Assembly: GCA_036556965.1 (NCBI GenBank)
Contig: DATBIO010000233.1
Span: 1-7,904 of the forward strand
Source: DATBIO01 sp036556965
Lineage (GTDB): Bacteria; Acidobacteriota; Vicinamibacteria; Fen-336
Reading direction: 5' to 3'
DNA: 7,904 nucleotides
Shown here: positions 1-5,931 of the stretch, piece after piece
Layout: the number at the start of each line of letters is the position of its first letter
Position numbering within the stretch: position 1 is the first letter of the stretch
Translations under genes and position numbers: made by a program
The notes under the pieces: generated by a model
Seen by the model: only the letters and a program-made list of their open reading frames with translations
The model's database searches: none
What the model was told of the DNA's origin: nothing

Positions 1-115
1 CGCGCAAACGGCGCCTGGAGGCGACGCCTCGTGGTCGCCCTTCGGCGCGCACCGGCGCGGGGCTCAACGCGCGGCGTTCGGCGGACAATCGTACAGGGGG
101 CGAGGGAGAGTCAGG
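1..115. other. Upstream non-coding stretch before the cupin gene
   Basis: I see no credible gene here. The stretch holds two short inverted repeats: GGCGAC (20-25) with GTCGCC (34-39) around an 8-base loop, and AACGC-GCG-GCGTT at 66-78. A weak -10-like GACAAT lies at 84-89 without a convincing -35 box. It presumably contains the promoter of the plus-strand cupin gene and the end of whatever lies to the left. No T-tract follows the first hairpin, so I do not call a terminator. Confidence 0.4.
66..78. promoter_or_regulatory. Possible operator palindrome upstream of the cupin gene
   Basis: AACGC and GCGTT form a perfect 5-base inverted repeat around GCG, ending 37 bases before the cupin start codon. 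The position, just upstream of a weak -10-like GACAAT (84-89), would suit a regulator site. In DNA this rich in GC a palindrome of this size can easily arise by chance, so this is only a candidate. Confidence 0.15.
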
Positions 116-487
116 ATGGGGACTGACAAGCAGTACTCCATAGACCTGAGCATCCGCTACGGGCCGCTCGAGGTTGTCGACGTTCCCGCGCTCGTGGCGG
201 CATGCACCGACCCTTGGTACAACCAGAGCCTGTGCCGCGTCAACGACTGCGTCGTCAGGCTGGGCGTGTTCCTGGGCGAGTTCCACTGGCACAAGCACGA
301 TGAGGAGGATGAGTTCTTCCACGTGGTATCGGGCCGACTGGCCATCGATCTCGAGGGACGGACGGTCGAGCTCGGCCCCGGTCAAGGCTTCACGATTCCC
401 CATGGCGTCGTCCACCGAACGCGTGCGTCCGAACGAACGGTGGTGCTGATGGTGGAAGGGGCGGGTGTCCAACCGACGGGTGACTGA
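116..487 (+). CDS. Small single-domain cupin protein
   Basis: A 123-residue protein made almost entirely of one cupin beta-barrel. Both cupin motifs are visible. Motif 1 reads H59-x-H61-x4-E66-x6-G73, and motif 2 reads G89-x5-P95-x-G97-x2-H100. H59, H61, E66 and H100 are therefore the expected metal ligands; the Asn that often ends motif 2 is absent. The C-terminal end (GAGVQPTGD) resembles the tail of small mannose-6-phosphate isomerase-like cupins of the COG0662 type. Members of that group mostly have no known substrate, so I name no reaction. There is no signal peptide, so it should be cytoplasmic. The ATG at 116 is preceded by a GAGGGAG ribosome site at 102-108. The next gene starts 12 bases after the stop, suggesting one transcript. 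The codons include some rare for this window, such as ATA. Confidence 0.88.
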   Translation: MGTDKQYSIDLSIRYGPLEVVDVPALVAACTDPWYNQSLCRVNDCVVRLGVFLGEFHWHKHDEEDEFFHVVSGRLAIDLEGRTVELGPGQGFTIPHGVVHRTRASERTVVLMVEGAGVQPTGD

Positions 488-499
488 CGGCAAGCGAGG

Positions 500-895
500 A
501 TGGGCGAGCCGTTGGAGCGCATGACGCGACGACTGTTGACGGTCGTGGTCTACGTCGTGCTGCTGGCGGTTGGCGTGTCGTGTTTTCGCAGCGTGTGGGT
601 TGGCATGGTGGCGCGGCCGCAGTACGAAGCCGTGTTTCCTGGTGCGCGGGGTAGGGTGTACTGGGCCACTCAGGGTCTGTCGTTGGCGGCGGGCGTGAAC
701 AGCATCCTGATCGGCCTGCGCCGGCGCTGGGCGATCATGGTCAACCCCGCGATAGGGCTCTTGTCGATCGTGGCCATCGAGATGGCGCGGGGCCCGCGCG
801 CCAACGAAGCGGTGGTGCTCGTCGCCTGCACCGTGTCAACGGTGCTGGCGTGGCATCTGTGGGGGACTCCGGCGCGTCCATCGCGGCAGAGGTAG
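500..895 (+). CDS. Small integral membrane protein of unknown function
   Basis: A 131-residue protein I cannot place in a named family. It shows about four hydrophobic helices, at residues 11-35, 57-73, 77-95 and 103-121. A basic patch (RRR) sits between helices 2 and 3, and the tail is basic and Pro/Arg-rich. No catalytic motif is visible. The start is uncertain. The ATG at 500 has a GAGG directly against it. The ATG at 521, giving a protein that begins MTRRLLTVVVYVV, has a GGAG only three bases away but a more natural N-terminus. It lies 12 bases after the cupin gene on the same strand, so the two are probably co-transcribed. The linkage is not informative enough to assign a role. It is convergent with the minus-strand train. 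Confidence 0.7.
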   Translation: MGEPLERMTRRLLTVVVYVVLLAVGVSCFRSVWVGMVARPQYEAVFPGARGRVYWATQGLSLAAGVNSILIGLRRRWAIMVNPAIGLLSIVAIEMARGPRANEAVVLVACTVSTVLAWHLWGTPARPSRQR

Positions 896-948
896 CAGGT
901 CCGTCCGGACACTCCAACGGGACGTGGGGCGAGGACGGCGGCGCCGAC
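896..948. other. Convergent intergenic gap without a clear terminator
   Basis: The plus-strand pair and the minus-strand ccm train end here tail to tail, 53 bases apart. The only hairpins I see are weak: GTCC/GGAC at 899-910, and CGTCC (902-906) with GGACG (920-924). Neither has a T-tract on either side. Termination may be Rho-dependent, or transcripts may overlap. Confidence 0.4.
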
Positions 949-1281
949 TCAGCCCCGCTTCTCCCCTCCGCACTCCGCGCACGGGCACAGCTGGCGCAGG
1001 AGCCGGAAGCTGTAGAGCCCCGTGCTGTGGCCATCCTTCCAGGTGAAGGCGATGGCGTAGTTGCCCACAGGCTCGAGGTGGACGAGCTCCTGGTCGTGCA
1101 GGTCCAGGTAGCGGGCGACGGGAGCATGGCCCTGGCAGGAAGCGCAGGGGCACCAGCTGCGCAGGTAGTCCAGGCCGAAGGGCGAGACGTGGCCGTCGTC
1201 CCAGGCCACGACCAGACGCCGCGCCCCCTTCTCGTGGCGGACCTCGACGGGCTCGGGGAAGGGCGCGTTCCCCGGGGTCAC
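949..1281 (-). CDS. DUF971 / GBBH-like N-terminal domain protein with two CPCxxC clusters
   Basis: A 110-residue stand-alone DUF971 domain (gamma-butyrobetaine hydroxylase-like N-terminal domain, Pfam PF06155). The family signatures EPVGNYA (70-76) and DGHSTGLYS (83-91) are both present. C44, C46 and C49 (CPCASC) together with H85 match the Cys-x-Cys-x2-Cys...His zinc site known from the N-terminal domain of gamma-butyrobetaine hydroxylase, so a structural zinc is likely. A second cluster, C99, C101 and C104 (CPCAEC), lies near the C-terminus. No hydroxylase catalytic domain is attached, and the role of free-standing DUF971 proteins is unknown; the domain also occurs at the end of some Fe-S carrier ATPases of the ApbC/HCF101 type. 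The GTG start at 1281 overlaps the stop of the FHA gene as GTGA, so translation is probably coupled. It is the last gene of the minus-strand train. Confidence 0.85.
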   Translation of the reverse strand: MTPGNAPFPEPVEVRHEKGARRLVVAWDDGHVSPFGLDYLRSWCPCASCQGHAPVARYLDLHDQELVHLEPVGNYAIAFTWKDGHSTGLYSFRLLRQLCPCAECGGEKRG

Positions 1282-2675
1282 GGCATCTCGAAGCGGGCGT
1301 CCTGGGTGACCTGGCCTCCGCCCACGAGGTCGCGCAGGGTCAGCCGCACCGCGTAGCTGCCCGGGGGCGTGGAGGGGTCGAGGAGCAGCGGCGTGCTGAC
1401 GTTGGCCACCGCGCCGGACTCGAGCGAGGTGCGCTGGACGAGCCGCTGCACGTCGGCCTTGGAGAGGGCCTCCACGAGCGCGCCGTCGGGGCCGAAGGTC
1501 TGCACGTCGAGGGCGAGGTCGATGACGAAGGAGTCGTCCTCCGGGCGCACCTGGAAGCCGGCGGCCTCGGCGCTGACCACCACGCGGGTGAGGGCCCCGT
1601 CCTTGCGCTTGGCCACTTCCACGCGGTCCAGCTTCAGGACGGCGGCGGCGCCGCGCGCGCGGGCGATGAGGGCGGACCCGCTGGCCGACTCGTCGCCGAC
1701 CACGATCTCCGCCACCTTCCAGGCGCCGTCCTCCTTGACCAGGTCGTAGCGCACGTCCTCCTTGGCGCCCCCGGCGGCGGTGAGGGTGCCGCCCAGGGTG
1801 GCCGTGTCGTTGCGGAAGCTCCGGTTGGTGAAGGTGGCGTCCTCGTTGGCCTTCAGGCCCGGGTGGCGCTCCACGAAGGCGGCGAAGGCCTCCGGCGTCA
1901 CGCGGCTGCGCAGGTCGGCGCTCAGGCGGCCGTAGGCCTCCTGCATCTTGCCGGCCTTGATGTCGTCGATCTGCTCGCCGACGACGTCGCGCGCGCCGCG
2001 CGTCAGCATGAAGATGCCGCCCACGATCCCGCCCCCGGCGAGCACCATCAGGAGCAGGCAGCCTCCGCAGCCGGAGGCGATCCAGAAGAACGGCCCCTTG
2101 CCGCCCTTGGGCGCCGGGCCCCCTCCTCCTCCGCCCGTCGGGGGAGCGGGACGGGGCGGGCGCGCCGAGGCGGGCCGCGGCGGCGCCTGCGGCGGGCCGG
2201 ACGCGTAGGAGGGCGGTGGGGGAGCGGAGGGCGGACGCGCCCCCGGCGGCGGCCCCATCACCCCGGGCGGAGGGCCGGGCGCGTAGCCGGGCATGGGCGG
2301 CTGGTGCGGAATGGGCGGCTGGTGCGGCCGCGGCGGGCCGGGGGGCACGCCCATGCCCGGCTGGAGCATGGTGGCGCCCGGCACCATCTCGGCGCTGCCG
2401 AGCTGGATGCGGAAGCTCAGCCCGCCGAAGCGCAGCTCGTGGCCGTCCTGGAGCGGCGCCTCCGTGACCCGCGCGCTGTTGACGAAGGTGCCGTTGGCGC
2501 TGCCCAGGTCCACCACGTACCAGGACATGCCGCGCCGCTCGACGCGCGCGTGGCGGCGGGAGATGGAGCCGTGGTCGAGGACCACGTCGCAGCCCACCTC
2601 GCGGCCCACCGTGGCCTGGTCGCGGGCGACGTCGATGGGGGCGCCGATGCCGGGCACCAGCCGCAGGCTGATCAT
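1278..2675 (-). CDS. FHA domain protein with Pro-rich linker, membrane anchor and extracytoplasmic domain
   Basis: A 465-residue protein. Residues 1-92 form an FHA domain with the expected conserved positions G24-R25, S39-R-R-H42 and N61-G62, so it should recognise phosphothreonine peptides in the cytoplasm. Residues 105-195 are a Pro/Gly-rich linker. A single membrane helix lies at about 196-224 and begins with the Gly/Cys-rich GCGGC, an anchor style I associate with myxobacterial proteins. Residues 227-327 look like a DUF4878/NTF2-like domain (a helical start, then beta strands ending in DGAWKVAEI). Residues 340-465 are a beta-rich domain I cannot name. The topology implied is FHA inside, C-terminal part outside. 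The ATG at 2675 has a clear GGAGG at 2687-2683. It lies 53 bases after the VKOR-DsbA gene and overlaps the DUF971 gene by four bases. The ligand and target are unknown. Confidence 0.85.
   Translation of the reverse strand: MISLRLVPGIGAPIDVARDQATVGREVGCDVVLDHGSISRRHARVERRGMSWYVVDLGSANGTFVNSARVTEAPLQDGHELRFGGLSFRIQLGSAEMVPGATMLQPGMGVPPGPPRPHQPPIPHQPPMPGYAPGPPPGVMGPPPGARPPSAPPPPSYASGPPQAPPRPASARPPRPAPPTGGGGGGPAPKGGKGPFFWIASGCGGCLLLMVLAGGGIVGGIFMLTRGARDVVGEQIDDIKAGKMQEAYGRLSADLRSRVTPEAFAAFVERHPGLKANEDATFTNRSFRNDTATLGGTLTAAGGAKEDVRYDLVKEDGAWKVAEIVVGDESASGSALIARARGAAAVLKLDRVEVAKRKDGALTRVVVSAEAAGFQVRPEDDSFVIDLALDVQTFGPDGALVEALSKADVQRLVQRTSLESGAVANVSTPLLLDPSTPPGSYAVRLTLRDLVGGGQVTQDARFEMP
2293..2327 (-). 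repeat. 18-base tandem repeat in the FHA protein linker
   Basis: Bases 2293-2309 are repeated exactly at 2311-2327, a period of 18 bases. On the coding strand this gives two HQPP-type hexapeptides (PHQPPI and PHQPPM) in the proline-rich linker. The unit keeps the reading frame, so copy-number changes would lengthen or shorten the linker without breaking the protein. Confidence 0.75.
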
Positions 2676-2682
2676 CAGTGTC

Positions 2683-2687
2683 CCTCC
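2683..2687 (-). promoter_or_regulatory. Ribosome binding site of the FHA gene
   Basis: On the minus strand this reads GGAGG, 7 bases before the ATG at 2675. It is the best Shine-Dalgarno match in the train and fixes the start. It also shows that the FHA gene can be initiated independently, unlike the coupled genes upstream. Confidence 0.6.
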
Positions 2688-2717
2688 GCGCGCAGCCGTG
2701 TGGCGGCGGCGCTCAGG

Positions 2718-2723
2718 ATTCTA
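2718..2723 (-). promoter_or_regulatory. Weak internal promoter candidate (-10-like TAGAAT)
   Basis: TAGAAT on the minus strand matches five of six bases of the sigma-70 -10 box and sits about 42 bases before the FHA start, in the largest gap of the train. A -35 box at 17-base spacing is not recognisable. It may be chance, although such an AT-rich hexamer is uncommon in this region. Confidence 0.2.
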
Positions 2724-2728
2724 CGCCG

Positions 2729-4168
2729 TCAGTGCCCGTGCGGGTCCTGGGCGCGCGGAGGGGGCAGCGCGTTGAACGAGGGGTGCCAGGGCAGGCCGCG
2801 GTTGAGGATCATCGCGTAGAGGAAGGGGCCGTAGGGGCTGCCCTTGCGCCCGTTGACGAGCACCAGCGGCGTGCCCGTCACGTCGTGCCGCGACGCCTCC
2901 TGGATGTCCTCCTGCAGCCGGGCGTTGGTCTCCGCGCTGGCCACGCAGGCCTCCAGCTCCGCCCGCGGCATGTGGGGGGCGGCCAGCTCGTACACGCGCT
3001 GCTCGGTCAGCTCGCGCTGGTTCTCGAAGAGCGCGCCCGTGAAGGCGTCCGCCCCCGGCTTTCCCTCCATGCAGATCTTCGCGCGCGCGCCCAGGCAGCG
3101 CACGGGGCTGCCCATCCGCTGCACCTGCGGGTTGCACGCGCCGTCGAGGGGATACTGCCGCGGCTCCACCTGGAAGCTGCCCGCGGGCGCGTTGGAGCGG
3201 AGGTAGGCGATGGTGCGGTGCAGGTCCGCGCAGTGCGGGCAGAGCACGTCGGTGAACTCCGTGATGCGCACGGGCGCCGTCCTGGGCCCCAGGGTGTAGC
3301 GCGCGCGGGCCGGCCGATGCTCGGGGGCCGTGCGATAGGCGGCCAGGGCGTCGCTGAGCGACTGCTGCAAGGGCCCCGAGAGGGTGGCCACGAAGTCCTC
3401 GAGCGCGACGGCGCCCGGAGACGCGGGCGCGCCGGGCGAGGGCACCGCGGACGGCAGCGCGAGGGGCGCGTCGACGGGCGGCGCGGCCGTGGGGGCAAGC
3501 GGGGGCGCGGGCGGCGGGGGCGCGGGCACGAGCGCGCTCAGCTCCACGCGGGCCGGGGGCGTGCGCGTGCCGGGCACGAGCAGGACCAGGAACGCGGCCA
3601 CGGTCAGGCCCGCCGCGAAGCCCAGCCCGCGCCCCGCCTCCGGCCAGCCCGCCCGCCTCCAGGCCACGAAGGAGACGGAGGCGTAGGCCAGGGCGAGCAC
3701 GTGGCTGCCCAGGCAGGGCAGGCAGAAGAGGCGCTCCGCGGCGCTGGACGCCCAGAAGGCGAGCACGGCCGCCACCCCGCCCGCCGCCGTCCACTTCACC
3801 GCGGAGAGGAGGGCACCTCGGGTGCCCGCGTCGTCGCGCCGCAGGATGGCCAGGGCGGGGAGGATCGCGGCCACCAGGCCCCAGGCCACGCCCCAGCCCG
3901 CCACGGGCACGCCCGAGGTCTCCTGCACCCAGGTGGCGAAGGCGCCGTCCCAGAGGCTCACGCACGCGCCCTCGTCGCCCGGGCCGCACACCGGGCTGCC
4001 GCCGCTGCGCGCGACGAGGAGCTGGCGCCACAGGAAGACCGCCCAGGCGGTGGCGGCCGCGCCGAGCGCGGTCAGGGTCCAGAGCGGACGCAGGGAAGGG
4101 GAGGACGCGGCCGGCGCCTCGGGCGCGGGAGCGGGGCTCGGCCGGGCCTTGTCGCGTTTCTTGGCCAT
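2729..4168 (-). CDS. VKOR-DsbA fusion: membrane disulfide-forming protein
   Basis: A 479-residue fusion of a vitamin K epoxide reductase (VKOR) domain and a DsbA-like thioredoxin domain. Helices are visible near 29-50, 88-109, 119-140, 149-171 and 180-199. The VKOR half shows the loop pair C61 and C69 and the active pair C149-L-P-C152 at the outer face. A Pro/Ala-rich linker (about 204-252) leads to the thioredoxin half with C310-P-H-C313 and the cis-proline loop T431-G-T-P434. Family knowledge: VKOR reoxidises its thioredoxin partner and passes electrons to quinone, replacing DsbB. The topology places both active sites outside the cytoplasm. Extra cysteines C345, C358, C366 and C408 occur in the thioredoxin half. 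It starts 15 bases after ccmI; no clear ribosome site precedes the ATG at 4168. In a ccm train it probably oxidises substrates that CcmG and CcmH later reduce. Confidence 0.88.
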   Translation of the reverse strand: MAKKRDKARPSPAPAPEAPAASSPSLRPLWTLTALGAAATAWAVFLWRQLLVARSGGSPVCGPGDEGACVSLWDGAFATWVQETSGVPVAGWGVAWGLVAAILPALAILRRDDAGTRGALLSAVKWTAAGGVAAVLAFWASSAAERLFCLPCLGSHVLALAYASVSFVAWRRAGWPEAGRGLGFAAGLTVAAFLVLLVPGTRTPPARVELSALVPAPPPPAPPLAPTAAPPVDAPLALPSAVPSPGAPASPGAVALEDFVATLSGPLQQSLSDALAAYRTAPEHRPARARYTLGPRTAPVRITEFTDVLCPHCADLHRTIAYLRSNAPAGSFQVEPRQYPLDGACNPQVQRMGSPVRCLGARAKICMEGKPGADAFTGALFENQRELTEQRVYELAAPHMPRAELEACVASAETNARLQEDIQEASRHDVTGTPLVLVNGRKGSPYGPFLYAMILNRGLPWHPSFNALPPPRAQDPHGH

Positions 4169-4183
4169 GGTCGGAAGGGGAGT

Positions 4184-5413
4184 CTACTTGAGCACGAGCC
4201 GGAGGCGCTCGCTGCCCAGGGCCACCCCGTCGAGGGAGCCCGCGGGGTCCGTGGGGTCGCGCGTGAGCGGGTCGCCGTCCCCGTCCACGCGCGCCTCGAT
4301 GCGCAGGCGTGCGGGCAGCGTCCCGCCCATCATGGAGTCCGCCGCCCCCACGCGGAAGGCCACGGGCCACGAGCCGGCGGCCAGGCGCTTGGCGGCCACC
4401 GGCGCTCCGGCCTGCTCGCCCTCCGCCCGCACCACGATGAAGAGCGTGGCCCCCGCGGGGACCGAGGCGCGGCGGGCCGGCGCGAGGTCCACCGTTCCCG
4501 TCACGGCGTCGGCCGCGCCCTCCGCGGGCGGGGCGGGCTCCTCGTGCGCCTCCGCGGTCTCGGCGTCGCCCGCCTCCGGGCCGGCCTCCTGCATCTCCGC
4601 CCACAGCGCGCGCAGCCTGTCCGCCTGTTTCGGCGCGCGGCGCGCGGCCTCGGCGATGGCGGCTTCGCCCTCCGCGACGTGGCCCGTGCGCGCGTGGACG
4701 AGGGCGAGGTGGAGGTAGGCGTCGAGCAGGCCGGGGTCGGCGGCGATGGCCTGCTTCAGCATGCGCTCGGCCACGTCCGCCTGCCCCATGGCCAGCCGCA
4801 CCAGGGCCTGGTAGCTCAGCGCGCGCGGGTGGCCGGGCTGCTGCTCCAGGATGGCCTGCGTCTGCTCGAAGACGAGCATCATGTCCTGGCGGGCGAGGGC
4901 GGCGTGGACCAGCTCCAGCCGCGCGTCCACGTTCCCGGGGTCCCGGGCCACGGCCTCCGCCAGCGGCGCCAGCTCGGGGTCCGCGCCCGCCTCGCGCTGC
5001 CCCGTGTTCCCGGTGAGCGAGCCGCCTTCCTGGCGCTCGCCCGCGGACCGGGAGACGAAGAACACGAGCAGGGCCACCGCGCCCGCGGTGCCGGCGCCGT
5101 AGAGGAAGCCGCGCAGCCCGGCGCGGCCGGGCGCCGGCGGCGCCGCGGAGGGAGGGGGGGCGGCCGCGTGGAGGTCGAGGTCGCGCAGCACGCGCGCGGC
5201 CGCGAGCTCGAGCGCCCGGCGTCCCTCGCCGTCCTCCCCCGCGGGAAGCTCGCGGAGCTGGGCGAGGAGGGCGTCGCGCCGCGCCTCGAGGTCGGCCCCC
5301 GGGTCGGGAGCCGGAGGGGCGGCGGCCGCCGTGCGGCGGGCGCGCCACCACAGCCCCGCGCCGATGAGCAGGCCCGCGGCCAGCGCGGCGAGGGGGGCGA
5401 GCCAGCCGCTCAC
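4184..5413 (-). CDS. ccmI: CcmI (CycH-like) TPR protein of cytochrome c maturation
   Basis: A 409-residue apocytochrome c chaperone of System I. Two membrane helices lie at 5-23 and 102-121, separated by a cytoplasmic charged helical region (about 38-83), as expected for CcmI. Residues 146-275 are TPR-like helical repeats that in the family bind the C-terminal helix of apocytochrome c. After an acidic, Pro-containing linker, residues 304-408 match the beta-rich C-terminal domain of CcmI and of fused CcmH proteins, beginning VTGTVDLAPA and including TLFIVVRA and KRLAAGSWPVAF. The reading frame stays open upstream, but those residues are a shadow of ccmH. The GTG at 5413 is chosen because it overlaps the ccmH stop as GTGA, has GGGAG just upstream and opens on the first helix. 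It is full length, with the TPR part separate from CcmH rather than fused as in E. coli. Confidence 0.9.
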   Translation of the reverse strand: MSGWLAPLAALAAGLLIGAGLWWRARRTAAAAPPAPDPGADLEARRDALLAQLRELPAGEDGEGRRALELAAARVLRDLDLHAAAPPPSAAPPAPGRAGLRGFLYGAGTAGAVALLVFFVSRSAGERQEGGSLTGNTGQREAGADPELAPLAEAVARDPGNVDARLELVHAALARQDMMLVFEQTQAILEQQPGHPRALSYQALVRLAMGQADVAERMLKQAIAADPGLLDAYLHLALVHARTGHVAEGEAAIAEAARRAPKQADRLRALWAEMQEAGPEAGDAETAEAHEEPAPPAEGAADAVTGTVDLAPARRASVPAGATLFIVVRAEGEQAGAPVAAKRLAAGSWPVAFRVGAADSMMGGTLPARLRIEARVDGDGDPLTRDPTDPAGSLDGVALGSERLRLVLK

Positions 5414-5931
5414 GGCTCCCGGCGCCCGTAGGCCAGCTCGCGAACGCGGCGCAGGTACGGCTCCAGCTCGGCCTCTTCGGCGGACGCGGGCCCGGCCGTC
5501 CCCGCCGCGGGTGGTTGCGGTTGGCGCAAGCGCCCCAGCGCGCGCATCACCACGAAGGCGCCCAGGATCAGGCCGCCCAGGGGCGCCGTCCACACCAGCC
5601 AGTTCACGCCGCGGCGCGGGGGCTCCAGGCGGACGAACTCCCCGTAGGAGGCCTCGAAGTAGGCCAGCACCTGCTCGCCCGTGTAGCCGGCGGCGAGCAG
5701 GGCGCCGGTCTGCGTCTTCATGTCGCGGGCGAGGGCGGTGGGCGAGTCGGCCACGGAAAGGCCCTGGCACACCGGGCAGCGCAGGAGCGAGGCCACGCGC
5801 TCGGTCTCCGCGTTCAGCGCGGCGCCGGTGAGGGCGGGCCCGCGGGGCTCCCCGATCACGCGGCGCGCGTCGTCCGTCGACGCCGCGGCGGGCGCGGCCA
5901 GCAGGCAGAGCAGGGCGAGCAGCCGCTTCAT
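5410..5931 (-). CDS. ccmH: CcmH, thiol-reducing subunit of the haem ligation complex
   Basis: A 173-residue System I CcmH. A signal peptide or N-terminal helix spans 1-17. The active site is L50-R-C52-P-V-C55, followed by the typical ADSPTALARDMK (61-72). A helical bundle and the signature YGEFVRLEPP (96-105) precede a membrane helix at about 111-130. The C-terminal 40 residues are a short charged tail without TPRs. In the family, this protein works with CcmG to reduce or present the CXXCH cysteines of apocytochrome c, and it binds CcmF and CcmI. The frame is open far upstream, but that part is a shadow of ccmG. The ATG at 5931 overlaps the ccmG stop as ATGA and is followed by a clear signal peptide. 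The stop overlaps ccmI as GTGA. Confidence 0.93.
   Translation of the reverse strand: MKRLLALLCLLAAPAAASTDDARRVIGEPRGPALTGAALNAETERVASLLRCPVCQGLSVADSPTALARDMKTQTGALLAAGYTGEQVLAYFEASYGEFVRLEPPRRGVNWLVWTAPLGGLILGAFVVMRALGRLRQPQPPAAGTAGPASAEEAELEPYLRRVRELAYGRREP

Noticed and set aside
896..948. Bidirectional intrinsic terminator in the convergent gap
   Set aside because: Only 4-5 base stems are present and no T-tract follows on either strand.
850..1356. 168-codon plus-strand frame opposite the DUF971 gene
   Set aside because: No domain is visible, and the minus strand encodes the conserved DUF971 signatures in this interval.
1863..2819. 318-codon plus-strand frame opposite the FHA gene
   Set aside because: The product is low-complexity, and the opposite strand has a full FHA protein with conserved motifs and a good ribosome site.
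3822..4718. 298-codon plus-strand frame and other nested plus-strand frames over the ccm genes
   Set aside because: They are Arg/Ser/Ala/Pro-rich without family features and lie opposite conserved genes.
2721..5351. 876-codon minus-strand frame overlapping VKOR-DsbA and ccmI
   Set aside because: It is Arg/Pro/Gly/Ala-rich low complexity in the wrong frame relative to the two genes with clear motifs.
2678..5431. 917-codon open frame on the plus strand, antisense to VKOR-DsbA and ccmI
   Set aside because: Its product is dominated by Arg, Gly, His and Ala with no recognisable domain or membrane pattern, and it runs across two well-identified minus-strand genes and their gap. This is the usual shadow of strong GC3 bias.
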